Shown piece by piece: positions 34,963 to 43,469 of a DNA stretch of 64,000 nt; positions within the stretch are counted from its first letter, which is position 1, and each line of letters begins with the position of its first letter. Location of the stretch: the NCBI RefSeq assembly GCF_001976065.1, contig NZ_MNAH01000005.1:259248-323247 (forward strand), read 5' to 3'. This DNA comes from Pseudomonas putida (GTDB lineage Bacteria; Pseudomonadota; Gammaproteobacteria; Pseudomonadales; Pseudomonadaceae). Position numbers and translations under genes: made by a program. Under the pieces are notes generated by a model that did not search any database, was not told where the DNA came from, and saw only the letters and a program-made list of their open reading frames with translations.

Positions 34963-36081
34963 GTGAGTCAACGATTGACCCATAACGCCATCCAGCGCCT
35001 GTTGCTCAAACGTTTTGCCCTCGCGGCCGGCACCTATGCCTTGGCTTTGCTGCTGCTGTGGCTGGCGTTTTTTACCGGTCATTACGATGAGCCGCTGGCC
35101 AATGTCGCCGTTGGCAGCGCACTCGTGGTCATCAGCCAGGCGGCGTTGTTCGTGGTGTTCTACAGCGGCTGCAACCTGCGTTTTTCCGACCCCAGCCTGA
35201 CCGAGGCGCAGGTATTGCTGGGGCTGGGCTGGCAAACCTGGCTGATTGTCAATCTGGATGAGGCACGCGGCGCGTTCCTGGTGTTCTACGTGCTGATTCT
35301 GTTGTTCGGGCTGTTTCATCTGTCGCGCCGCGCGTTTGCCCGGTGCGCGTTGCTGGTGTTCTTCAGTTTCAGCGCGATCACGCTGTGGGAGGGCTACCAC
35401 TTTCAGCTGGCCGACCCGGCGCTGGCGGTGTTGCAGGTGTGCGTGCTGTTTATTGTCCTGGTCTGGCTTGAGGTGTACGCCCGTCACGTCCAGTCTTCAC
35501 GCCTGCGCATGCGCCAGCGCCGCTTCGCCTTGCAGGCTCACCAGGACACGTTGCGCGGGATGATGCGCCAGCTCGAGGACCTGGTGGCTACCGACGAGTT
35601 GACCGGGCTGTTCAATCGCCGGCATTTCCTGGGCCTGGCTTCACGGGAACTGGAAGCCATGGACGCCGGCGTCGTGCATGGCCTTGCGCTGATCGATCTC
35701 GATCATTTCAAGCGCATCAATGACCTTCACGGCCATGCGGCTGGGGATCAGGTGCTGCAGGCTTTTGCCGGCGTGGCGTCGGCCTGCCTGCGTGACGGTG
35801 ATGTCCTGGCACGCTACGGCGGAGAAGAGTTCGTGGTGTTACTGCCTGATTGCGATGCCGAACGGTTGACCGCCTGTTGCGAGCGGCTGCGCATCGCCTT
35901 TACCGATGTCCAGCTGATTGGCTTGAAGGTGGGCAGTCTCAGCCTTTGCGCCGGCATGACCCTGCTGGAAATGGGCGATGATCTCGATGAAGCCTTGCAG
36001 CGGGCAGACCAGGCGCTTTATCGCGCCAAGCGTGACGGCCGCAATCGTTGCGCGGCGGCATGGGAAAATGTCGATGCCTGA
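34963..36081 (+). CDS. sadC: Membrane diguanylate cyclase (SadC-like)
   Basis: A 372-residue GGDEF protein that makes c-di-GMP from two GTP at the inner membrane. Five or six helices fill the first 180 residues, followed by a coiled linker and a GGDEF domain with the active site RYGGEEF. The inhibitory I-site RxxD is present as RDGD, five residues before GGEEF. Position between fumarase and ferredoxin reductase genes matches, from memory, P. aeruginosa sadC. The GTG at 34963 lacks a Shine-Dalgarno, while a TTG at 34975 has AGGGTGAG before it and may be the true start. Confidence 0.82.
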   Translation: MSQRLTHNAIQRLLLKRFALAAGTYALALLLLWLAFFTGHYDEPLANVAVGSALVVISQAALFVVFYSGCNLRFSDPSLTEAQVLLGLGWQTWLIVNLDEARGAFLVFYVLILLFGLFHLSRRAFARCALLVFFSFSAITLWEGYHFQLADPALAVLQVCVLFIVLVWLEVYARHVQSSRLRMRQRRFALQAHQDTLRGMMRQLEDLVATDELTGLFNRRHFLGLASRELEAMDAGVVHGLALIDLDHFKRINDLHGHAAGDQVLQAFAGVASACLRDGDVLARYGGEEFVVLLPDCDAERLTACCERLRIAFTDVQLIGLKVGSLSLCAGMTLLEMGDDLDEALQRADQALYRAKRDGRNRCAAAWENVDA

Positions 36082-37009
36082 ATTACGCGTGGGCGATCGC
36101 CAATGGTCGGTGACAGCCGGCACAAACCTGCTCGATGCCCTGAATCAGAACGGTGTGCCCGTACCCTACAGCTGCCGCGCCGGCAGTTGTCATGCGTGCC
36201 TGGTGCAGTGCGTGCAGGGGTTGCCGAGCGATAGCCGCCCCGATGCCCTGAGCGCGGAGCAGCGTCAGCAAGGCTGGCGCCTGGCCTGCCAGTGCCAGGT
36301 GGTCGAGGACTTGCAAGTGCACACCTTCGACCCGCAACAGGACGGTCGTCCGGCCGAGGTCGCCGCCGCCGATTGGTTGAGCCCCAACGTATTGCGCTTG
36401 CGCCTGACTGCACTGCGGCCATTGCGCTACAGGGCCGGCCAGCATCTGGTGCTGTGGGCGGGTAACGTGGCGCGGCCGTACTCCCTTGCCAGCCTCCCGG
36501 AAGAGGACCGCTTTCTCGAGTTTCACCTCGATTGTCGCCAGTCGGGGGAATTTTGCGACGCGGCCCGTCAGCTGAATATCGGTGACCCGATCCGTCTCGG
36601 CGAGTTGCGCGGCGGGGCCTTGCAATACGACCCGGACTGGCACGACCGACCGCTGTGGCTGATGGCGGCCGGCACCGGATTGGGACCTTTGTTTGGGGTG
36701 TTGCGAGAAGCGTTACGCCAGGATCATCGAGGCGCCATTCGCGTCATTCACCTGGCGCACGATGCCAACGAGCATTATCTGGCCAAACCACTGCAAGCCC
36801 TGGCGGCCAGTCGCCCGAACCTGACGGTTGAATTCTGGACGCCGGCCGAGTTACCAGCGGCCTTGACACAACTGCGTCTTGTTTCCCGACAAACCCTGGC
36901 CTTGGTCTGCGGAGCCCCCGACAGCGTCGACGTCTTTGCCCGGCGCCTGTATCTGGCGGGACTGCCGCGCAATCAGCTGTTGGCCGACGTGTTCCTGAGC
37001 CGTGGCTGA
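36074..37009 (+). CDS. 2Fe-2S ferredoxin/ferredoxin-NAD(P) reductase
   Basis: A 311-residue oxidoreductase. The N-terminal plant-type 2Fe-2S domain has the cysteine pattern SCRAGSCHAC and a fourth Cys in RLACQCQ. A FAD-binding barrel follows with RPYSLAS, and then an NAD-binding domain with MAAGTGLGPLFGVLREAL. It probably transfers electrons from NAD(P)H to an unknown oxygenase or acceptor. The ATG at 36074 (MPELRVGDRQW) lies inside the end of the diguanylate cyclase gene (8-base overlap), so the two are co-translated; ATG 36068 is an alternative. Confidence 0.85.
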   Translation: MPELRVGDRQWSVTAGTNLLDALNQNGVPVPYSCRAGSCHACLVQCVQGLPSDSRPDALSAEQRQQGWRLACQCQVVEDLQVHTFDPQQDGRPAEVAAADWLSPNVLRLRLTALRPLRYRAGQHLVLWAGNVARPYSLASLPEEDRFLEFHLDCRQSGEFCDAARQLNIGDPIRLGELRGGALQYDPDWHDRPLWLMAAGTGLGPLFGVLREALRQDHRGAIRVIHLAHDANEHYLAKPLQALAASRPNLTVEFWTPAELPAALTQLRLVSRQTLALVCGAPDSVDVFARRLYLAGLPRNQLLADVFLSRG

Positions 37010-37235
37010 ACGCTGATATTCCAGTGGTCGGCCACTCTGACCATCCCGTTGGCGATCTGCGGGTGCAACGTGTCAGCCGTGGTAGCGAATTACCACACTC
37101 CTGAATTCTGATAGGCCGGCAATGACAATTTTGTCGTTTGTGCTGCAACTGAAATGGTCATTTCTCTCTCCCTGGAATGTTCTGCAGGCATATCTGCAGT
37201 TATTCATTAGTAAAACCGCGGAGGAAAAATAGGAA

Positions 37236-37251
37236 CTGTCAACGTTGACAG
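37236..37251. promoter_or_regulatory. Perfect 16-bp palindrome, operator-like
   Basis: CTGTCAACGTTGACAG equals its own reverse complement. It has the size and symmetry of a repressor operator but lies between two convergent genes. No promoter or coding region is clear beside it. Confidence 0.5.
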
Positions 37252-37291
37252 CTGGCGCTTGGCCATTAGAGAGAGCTGACTCCTTCAAACG

Positions 37292-37326
37292 AAAAAAAGC
37301 CCCGCCATTCACATGGCAGGGCTTTT
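37292..37326 (-). terminator. Intrinsic terminator of pykA
   Basis: On the minus strand AAAAGCCCTGCCA pairs with TGGCGGGGCTTTT (one mismatch), followed by a run of seven T, 20 bases beyond the pykA stop. Confidence 0.88.
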
Positions 37327-37346
37327 ACTTTTCAGCGCTCGATCAC

Positions 37347-38798
37347 TCAGACCATTGGATCGCCAACGTGCAGGATTTTCATGCCGTTGGTGCCGCCGGT
37401 GGTGTGGTAGCTGTCGCCCTTGGTCAGGATGACCCAGTCGCCTTTCTGTACGACGCCGCGCTTGACCAGCTCGTCGATCGCCTTCTGGCTGACTTCGTTC
37501 GGCGCCAGCGACGCCGGGTCGAACGGGATGGTGTACACGCCACGGAACATGGCCGCGCGGGCCTGGGCTTCGCGGTGCGGGGTGAACGCATAGATCGGCA
37601 CCGAGGAGCGGATGCGCGACATGATCAGCGGGGTGTAGCCACTTTCGGTCAGGGCGATGATCGCCTTCACGCCCGGGAAGTGGTTGGCGGTGTACATGGT
37701 CGCCAGTGCAATGCTTTCGTCACAGCGCGTGAATTCCTTGCCAATACGGTGGCTGGAGGTCTTGCTGGTCGGGTGCTTTTCAGCGCCGACACAGATGCGC
37801 GCCATCGCCTGAACGGCTTCCAGCGGATACAGGCCGGCAGCACTTTCGGCCGAAAGCATCACGGCGTCGGTGTAGTCGAGCACGGCGTTGGCTACGTCAG
37901 AGACTTCAGCGCGGGTCGGCATCGGGTTCTGGATCATCGACTCCATCATCTGGGTCGCCACGATCACGGCCTTGTTGTGGCGGCGTGCGTGCAGAATGAT
38001 CTTCTTCTGGATGCCCACCAGCTCGGCGTCGCCGATTTCCACACCGAGGTCGCCACGGGCCACCATCACGGCGTCGGAGGCTTTGATCAGGCCGTCGAGG
38101 GTATCGTCATCGGCCACGGCTTCGGCGCGTTCGATCTTCGCCACCAGCCAGGCAGTACCGCCGGCTTCGTCGCGCAGTTGACGGGCGTATTCCATGTCGG
38201 CGGCATCGCGCGGGAAGGAAACCGCGAGGTAGTCGACTTCCATTTCCGCAGCGAGCTTGATGTCAGCCTTGTCTTTTTCAGTCAGGGCCGGAGCGGTCAG
38301 GCCGCCACCACGACGGTTGATGCCTTTGTGGTCCGACAGCGGGCCGCCGATGGTCACGGTGCAGTTCAGTTCGGTGGCAGTGGCGGTATCGACGCGCATC
38401 ACCACGCGACCGTCGTCGAGCAGCAGCTCGTCGCCTACGCCGCAGTCCTTGACCAGGTCCGGGTAGTCGATGCCGACCACTTGCTGGTTGCCTTCGGTCA
38501 GGGGATGGCTGGTGGAGAAGGTGAATTGATCACCGATCTTCAGCTCGATCTTTTTGTTGGCAAATTTGGCGATACGGATTTTCGGGCCTTGCAGGTCACC
38601 CAGCAATGCAACGAAACGGCCGTGCTTGGCGGCCAGGTCACGCACCAGCTTCGCGCGAGCCTTGTGCTCGTCGGGGGTGCCGTGGGAGAAGTTCAGGCGG
38701 GCGACGTCCAGGCCAGCCAGGATCAGCTGTTCGAGAACTTCCGGCGAGTTACTGGCCGGGCCAAGGGTGGCGACGATTTTGGTACGACGGACGGACAT
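37347..38798 (-). CDS. pykA: Pyruvate kinase (type II)
   Basis: A 483-residue pyruvate kinase converting phosphoenolpyruvate and ADP to pyruvate and ATP. It shows RTKIVATLGPASNS at the N-terminus, the substrate/Mg region VMVARGDLGVEIG, the catalytic-lysine region WLVAKIERAEA and ATQMMESMI. The C-terminal domain is complete. The ATG at 38798 gives the usual start MSVRRTKIV. Position next to ferredoxin reductase and diguanylate cyclase genes agrees with pseudomonad pykA rather than pykF. Confidence 0.96.
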   Translation of the reverse strand: MSVRRTKIVATLGPASNSPEVLEQLILAGLDVARLNFSHGTPDEHKARAKLVRDLAAKHGRFVALLGDLQGPKIRIAKFANKKIELKIGDQFTFSTSHPLTEGNQQVVGIDYPDLVKDCGVGDELLLDDGRVVMRVDTATATELNCTVTIGGPLSDHKGINRRGGGLTAPALTEKDKADIKLAAEMEVDYLAVSFPRDAADMEYARQLRDEAGGTAWLVAKIERAEAVADDDTLDGLIKASDAVMVARGDLGVEIGDAELVGIQKKIILHARRHNKAVIVATQMMESMIQNPMPTRAEVSDVANAVLDYTDAVMLSAESAAGLYPLEAVQAMARICVGAEKHPTSKTSSHRIGKEFTRCDESIALATMYTANHFPGVKAIIALTESGYTPLIMSRIRSSVPIYAFTPHREAQARAAMFRGVYTIPFDPASLAPNEVSQKAIDELVKRGVVQKGDWVILTKGDSYHTTGGTNGMKILHVGDPMV

Positions 38799-38970
38799 GC
38801 AAAGACTCCTGAGTTCAAGCGCTGAGTGAGGCTACTATGCTCTTGGGGTGTAGTCATTGTTCATGTGCACTACTTATTCGTTTGTTTATTGAACCGAACA
38901 CTTTTGGTTGTCGGCAGCCTGAAGATTTTGAGCCATGGGTCGATACAGAACTCAAGTCAGGAGAACTCCC

Positions 38971-39345
38971 ATGCGATTCGTGCTCATAGCCGTCCTTGCC
39001 CTCAGTGTCGTGGGCTGCACCCGTTGGTCGATGAACCATCATTTGAATCTTGCCTACAGTGCCTATGACCGCGGTAATTGCGAGCAAGTGACACTCGAGC
39101 TGTCCAAGGTCGAACGCGCCAGTCGCGCGCGGCCTTATGTGTGGCCGGAAGTGTCGATGCTGCGCGGTCTGTGCCTGGAGCGGCAGAAACTGTTTGTCGA
39201 TGCGGCGCAAACCTACCAGTTCATCATCGCGTCATACCCGCAAAGCGAATACGCCTACCGCGCCCAGGCGCGCCTGGAAACCTTGCAAGCGCTGGGCCAC
39301 TACCCGCTGCGCAGTTCGGCGGCGGTGCGTCCTACCCGCTTCTGA
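38971..39345 (+). CDS. Predicted outer-membrane/periplasmic lipoprotein with TPR-like helices
   Basis: A 124-residue lipoprotein. The lipobox LSVVGC places the lipidated cysteine at residue 16. The mature part has helix pairs typical of TPR proteins, for example YSAYDRGNCEQVTLELSKVE and FVDAAQTYQFIIASYPQSEYAYRA (shortened by family break). GGAG precedes the ATG at 38971 at seven bases. Such proteins often scaffold envelope complexes; no partner is indicated here. It is divergent from pykA. Confidence 0.78.
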   Translation: MRFVLIAVLALSVVGCTRWSMNHHLNLAYSAYDRGNCEQVTLELSKVERASRARPYVWPEVSMLRGLCLERQKLFVDAAQTYQFIIASYPQSEYAYRAQARLETLQALGHYPLRSSAAVRPTRF

Positions 39346-39370
39346 TTGTGATTATCATTGGGTGGCTGGC

Positions 39371-39391
39371 TCACCGGCGACGGTGAGCTAT
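39371..39391. terminator. Hairpin between lipoprotein and PilZ genes
   Basis: GCTCACCG, GCGA, CGGTGAGC: a perfect 8-bp stem 25 bases after the lipoprotein stop, without a T tract. Confidence 0.45.
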
Positions 39392-39586
39392 AGTCGAATA
39401 AAGCGGTTTGGAGCCTCGCCTCGAAACCGACGTAACACCCGTGATCGGCAGGAGTAAGCGGCAGCGGTTCATGGACTGTCGCACCAGGATCGGGGAGAGC
39501 GCGCCCATGCCTTATGCAACAGCAGGCAGGCACGTTCCGAAGCATTAGTGCGGCCCTGCTTAAGGGCCTGGCTGGGCGAATTGCGC

Positions 39587-39946
39587 ATGTTCACTGACCG
39601 CCGTATCGAGCGGCATCAACTGCCGTACTTTCTGAAAGTGTTCAACAGTGTCACCGACAAGCCGATTGGGTTTCTGGGCAACGTCTCCGAAGACGGGCTG
39701 ATGCTCATCAGTCAGTTGCCGATGATGATCGGTGCCGATTTCGGTTTGCGCCTGAAAATCCCCGCGAGCGACGGGTGTATGCAGGTCATCGATTTGCAGG
39801 CGTGTTGCTTGTGGTGCCACGAGGACGAAACACCGCACCATTACGACGCCGGGTTCAGCCTGCAACGGGCACCGCCGGAGTATGGGCAGTTGGTGGAGGC
39901 ATTGAAGCAATACTTCAGTTTCCAGCCGTTGCCGGCTTCGGCCTGA
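39587..39946 (+). CDS. PilZ-domain c-di-GMP-binding protein
   Basis: A 119-residue single-domain PilZ protein. The c-di-GMP-binding motifs are present: RxxxR at residues 5-9 (RRIER) and N-V-S-E-D-G at residues 32-37, matching [D/N]xSxxG. I chose the ATG at 39587 because it puts the arginine motif at the usual distance from the N-terminus. An in-frame GTG at 39548 would add 13 residues; neither start has a strong Shine-Dalgarno. It could respond to c-di-GMP from cyclases such as the one at 34963. Its output target is unknown. Confidence 0.85.
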   Translation: MFTDRRIERHQLPYFLKVFNSVTDKPIGFLGNVSEDGLMLISQLPMMIGADFGLRLKIPASDGCMQVIDLQACCLWCHEDETPHHYDAGFSLQRAPPEYGQLVEALKQYFSFQPLPASA

Positions 39947-39979
39947 TCTGGCAAGCGTTGCGCCGGGAGAAGAGCGGCT

Positions 39980-41311
39980 CTAAATCGTTCCTGCTTTTTT
40001 CCAGTTCAGATAACGCGAGACCAATGCTGGGCCCAGCGCCTCAGGCTGCATGTCCACTACCTGAACTCCATGGGCGTTCAAACGCTCATGGAGTGCTGCG
40101 CGTGAATTCAGGTATTGAACGGTCCCGCAATAGACCAATGCCTCCGACAGGGTTTGCACCGGCAATAGTCGTGTTGTATCCAGGACATTTTCCCGCAAGC
40201 TTGCGACCAGCACCTGATGCTTTTTGCTCAATCGCCTGACGGCGGTCAGCAGTTCTTCATCGTCTTCGTCGCGCAGGTTGGTCATCAGCAGCACCAGCGC
40301 CCGGCGATTCTGTCGAGCCAGCAGTTGGGTGGTAGCCGCTTGATAGTCGGCGCTGCGTTGGGTGCTCTTCAGGTCGTATACCGTGTTGAGCAAGACGTTG
40401 AGCTGGCCGGCGCCTTTCACGGGGGCGAGATGGCACGGGTGGTCGCTGGCAAAAGTGCTGAAGCCGACCGCATCCCCTTGGCGCAATGCGACGTAGCTCA
40501 GCAGCAGGCAGGCATTGAGCGCGTGATCGAAATGCGCTAATTCACCGTCCTGGCTGCGCATGCGTCGACCGCAATCGAGCATGAAGATGATCTGCTGGTC
40601 GCGTTCGTCCTGGTACTCCCGGGCAATCGGTGTGCGTTGACGGGCGGTGGCTTTCCAGTCGATCTGGCGCAAGCTGTCGCCTTCGCGAAATTCCCGTAAT
40701 TGATGAAACTCCAGGCCCAGGCCACGTCGTTGCCGCTGGCGTACACCGAGTTGGTTGAGCCAGTTGTCTACCGCCAGTAGTTGGCCGCCGTAGAGTCGGG
40801 CGAAGTCCGGGTAGACCCGGGTGTTGTCGGTCACGTTCAGCAGGCGTTTGCCGGACCATAAGCCCAATGGACTCGGCAGATTGATCTCACAGTGATCGAA
40901 GGTGAAGTGGCCACGCTTGAGCGGGCGCAGGCGATAGCCGACGTGGCTGTGCTGGCCGGGAAGCAGTTCGATCGACAGGGGCAGGTTCTCGAAGCTCAGA
41001 CCGTCGGGTACGTGGTCATGGACCCGGATGTTCAGTGGCTGGGCAAAGTCGTGCTCGACTTTAAGTCGCACTTCACTCCAACGGCCGAGGGCCAGGCTAC
41101 CGGGCATTTGTCGTTGTACGCGGGGGGAGGGCAGGCGTTTGAGACGCAGGGCGTCGAGCATAGCCAGGGCCAATAGCGCCAGGAGCAAGCCCCAGTTGAT
41201 CGAGAACAGCGTTGATGGAACGGCAATGTCCAGTGCCTGCAATGTGCCCAGTGCTATGCCGATCAGCAGCAGGATCGCAAGCCAGATCAGCAGCAGGCGC
41301 GAAGGTTTCAA
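39980..41311 (-). CDS. DUF58 (von Willebrand A-like) membrane protein
   Basis: A 443-residue protein with two N-terminal membrane helices (about residues 5-45) and a DUF58/vWA-like domain. The domain has RQIDWKATARQRTPIAREYQ, the DUF58 signature, and a MIDAS-like FMLDCGRRM followed by DHALNACLLLSYVAL. DUF58 proteins are typical partners of MoxR ATPases, encoded upstream here with a four-base overlap. The pair is thought to act like other AAA+/vWA chaperone systems, but substrates are unknown. It is the last gene of a six-gene operon. Confidence 0.85.
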   Translation of the reverse strand: MKPSRLLLIWLAILLLIGIALGTLQALDIAVPSTLFSINWGLLLALLALAMLDALRLKRLPSPRVQRQMPGSLALGRWSEVRLKVEHDFAQPLNIRVHDHVPDGLSFENLPLSIELLPGQHSHVGYRLRPLKRGHFTFDHCEINLPSPLGLWSGKRLLNVTDNTRVYPDFARLYGGQLLAVDNWLNQLGVRQRQRRGLGLEFHQLREFREGDSLRQIDWKATARQRTPIAREYQDERDQQIIFMLDCGRRMRSQDGELAHFDHALNACLLLSYVALRQGDAVGFSTFASDHPCHLAPVKGAGQLNVLLNTVYDLKSTQRSADYQAATTQLLARQNRRALVLLMTNLRDEDDEELLTAVRRLSKKHQVLVASLRENVLDTTRLLPVQTLSEALVYCGTVQYLNSRAALHERLNAHGVQVVDMQPEALGPALVSRYLNWKKAGTI

Positions 41312-42309
41312 AGGCGTGGCGCCGGTACTTGATCGAGCAGTTGCCGTAGCACGTGATCGACGTCCAGACCTTCGATATCCAGCTCCGGCGCGATGCGCAC
41401 GCGATGGCGCAACACTGACAGGGCGCAGCCTTTGATGTCGTCTGGAATCACGAACTCGCCGCCTCGCAACAAGGCCCGGGCCCGTGCGCAGCGCACCAGC
41501 GCAATGGACGCACGAGGCCCGGCGCCGAGGGTCAGGCCGGGCCAGCTGCGGGTGGTGCGGGCCAGGCGCACGGCATAATCGAGGACCTGTTCATCCATTG
41601 GCAATTGGCTGGCAATGCGTTGCAGGACCAGCACGTCCTTGGCTTGCAGCACGGTGCGCAGCGGTTGCACGTCGAGCATGTCTGCCCGGGTCGAGCGGCT
41701 GACCTGACGCACCATGTTCAACTCCTGCTCGGCATCGGGGTAGTCCATGCGCACCTTGAGCATGAAGCGATCCAGCTCGGCTTCTGGCAGGGGGTAGGTA
41801 CCTTCCTGTTCGATGGGGTTTTGTGTGGCGAGCACCATGAACGGCTGAGCGATCGGCAGGGCGCGGCCTTCGAGGGTGACCTGGCGTTCCTGCATGGCTT
41901 CGAGCAGTGCAGCCTGGGTTTTTGCCGGGGCGCGGTTGATCTCGTCGGCCAGCAACAGGTTGGTGAACAACGGACCTTTGCGCAGTTTGAATTGCTCGGT
42001 CTGCAAGTCGTACACCGCATGCCCGGTGACATCGCTGGGCATCAGGTCCGGGGTGAACTGGATGCGCGCAAAATCGCCGCCGAAACAACGTGCCAGCGCC
42101 CTGACCAGCAACGTCTTGCCCAGCCCCGGTACGCCTTCGAGCAACACGTGGCCGCCGGCGAGCAATGCTGTCAGCACGTCGTCGATGACCGTGTCCTGGC
42201 CGATCAAGGCTTTTTGCAATTCATGGCGCACCGCCTGGGCCAACTGGCTGGCGCGCTGGCGTTGCGCAGTGGCGTGATTGATTGCATCGGGCTCGGTCGG
42301 TTGACTCAT
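41308..42309 (-). CDS. MoxR-family AAA+ ATPase
   Basis: A 333-residue MoxR ATPase, probably cytosolic. Walker A is GVPGLGKTLLV, Walker B is LLADEINR, and the MoxR stretch TQNPIEQEGTYPLPEAELDR is complete. The C-terminal lid domain is present. It overlaps the DUF58 gene and the DUF4350 gene by four bases each. MoxR ATPases are thought to remodel or activate vWA-partner complexes, here likely DUF58 and the membrane proteins of the operon. Confidence 0.9.
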   Translation of the reverse strand: MSQPTEPDAINHATAQRQRASQLAQAVRHELQKALIGQDTVIDDVLTALLAGGHVLLEGVPGLGKTLLVRALARCFGGDFARIQFTPDLMPSDVTGHAVYDLQTEQFKLRKGPLFTNLLLADEINRAPAKTQAALLEAMQERQVTLEGRALPIAQPFMVLATQNPIEQEGTYPLPEAELDRFMLKVRMDYPDAEQELNMVRQVSRSTRADMLDVQPLRTVLQAKDVLVLQRIASQLPMDEQVLDYAVRLARTTRSWPGLTLGAGPRASIALVRCARARALLRGGEFVIPDDIKGCALSVLRHRVRIAPELDIEGLDVDHVLRQLLDQVPAPRL

Positions 42310-43469
42310 AACGCATTCCTCAGGTTTTGCAGACGGGCGACTTGGCGGCTGAATTCAGCGCTGGAAAGCCGCTGTCTCGGCCGCGGGCTCATGGCTTGGC
42401 TGACCGCGCTCGTGGGTTGGCCGCTCAAGCGGGCGAGTACCCGCCATTGTTCGGCAACATCGAATTGTTCGTAGCCGGGATGGCGATGTCTCACACGGCG
42501 CAGTACGTCTTGCTGCAAGGCTTGCAGCAGGCTGTCCTGGCCATTGTGTCGCAACATGAAATCGGCGCTGGCGCGCAGGTGGTCCTGCCACTGGTGGCGA
42601 GCTTTGGGCTGCGGTTGCTGCAATGGGCCATGGCGCACGCCGAAGTGCCAGAAAGCCAGCCCGATCAGGGCGACCAAGGCGACCAACGCCTGGGGGAAAT
42701 GCCGCAGCAGCAATGTCAGCAGGCTAGCGTGCTCGGCGTTGAACAACAGGGTCACATCGGTATCGACAGTCAGGTACCAGAGCAGCCAGGCATTGTCGTA
42801 TTGATCGATGGCCGGGGTTTTCCACAGGTCGGCATCGGTCACCACAATGATCGAACCGAGGCCGTGGTTGAGTTGCATCATATGGGTGGCCTTGCCACTG
42901 TTGGCCCAGGCCTGGGCGAGGTTTTTCGGGTCTTCGAGATGGAACGCGGTATCGAAGCCGGCGTAGGCCGGTGCGTCTTCATTTTCCAGATAGAGTTTGG
43001 TCAGCTGCGGGTAGGGATCGCCCGGGGTGTCGGACGGCGGATCCTTGAGGTCTTTGCTCAGCGATTGCTGCAGTTGCACCCGATCAAGCAACAGGTCATT
43101 GCTTTGCCCGGTCTGCTCATCCCATAGCGATTGAGCAACAAACAGCAGGCGCCCGCCGGCCCGGGTCCATTCCAGCACTTGATCGATCTGCCTGGGCGTC
43201 ATGTTGTAGCGGTCGCCGAACAACAACAGGCTGTGATGGTTCGGCGTCAGGCTGGGCAGGATGTCGAGACTGTTGGCATGGCTGACACTCAGGCCTTGTT
43301 TGCGCAGGAAATGCTCGGCGGCCAGGTAGGGATTAGCCTGGGCTTCAGGCGCCGGGCCGTGGTCGATTTCGGCCGGATAGGGCGTTGCCTTCAGGTACAG
43401 ATAAATCATCAGTGTGCCGAGCAGCACAGCGCTCACCGCGCTGACGATATGCCAGGTGCGTCGGTTCAA
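42306..43469 (-). CDS. DUF4350-domain membrane protein
   Basis: A 387-residue protein with an N-terminal helix (about residues 8-26) and a second helix near 260 (LVALVALIGLAFWHFGV). The intervening periplasmic-side domain has the DUF4350 pattern NPYLAAEHFLRKQGLSV and GRLLFVAQSLWDE. Its C-terminal tail is cytosolic and basic. DUF4350 is regularly found with MoxR, DUF58 and DUF4129 genes. Four-base overlaps with both neighbours imply coupling. No enzymatic motif is evident. Confidence 0.8.
   Translation of the reverse strand: MNRRTWHIVSAVSAVLLGTLMIYLYLKATPYPAEIDHGPAPEAQANPYLAAEHFLRKQGLSVSHANSLDILPSLTPNHHSLLLFGDRYNMTPRQIDQVLEWTRAGGRLLFVAQSLWDEQTGQSNDLLLDRVQLQQSLSKDLKDPPSDTPGDPYPQLTKLYLENEDAPAYAGFDTAFHLEDPKNLAQAWANSGKATHMMQLNHGLGSIIVVTDADLWKTPAIDQYDNAWLLWYLTVDTDVTLLFNAEHASLLTLLLRHFPQALVALVALIGLAFWHFGVRHGPLQQPQPKARHQWQDHLRASADFMLRHNGQDSLLQALQQDVLRRVRHRHPGYEQFDVAEQWRVLARLSGQPTSAVSQAMSPRPRQRLSSAEFSRQVARLQNLRNAL

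Larger units (their letters stand above)
37010..37346. other. Convergent intergenic region, 337 bases
   Basis: No gene is seen. It contains small hairpins near 37023-37036 and 37079-37096, GAAATGGTCATTTC at 37151-37164, a perfect 16-bp palindrome at 37236-37251 and the pykA terminator at 37292-37326. The length and palindromes are unusual for a tail-to-tail gap. Confidence 0.6.

Noticed and set aside
37245..38825. A 526-codon plus-strand frame opposite pykA beginning in the palindrome
   Set aside because: Composition is that of an antisense frame and pykA is unmistakable on the other strand.
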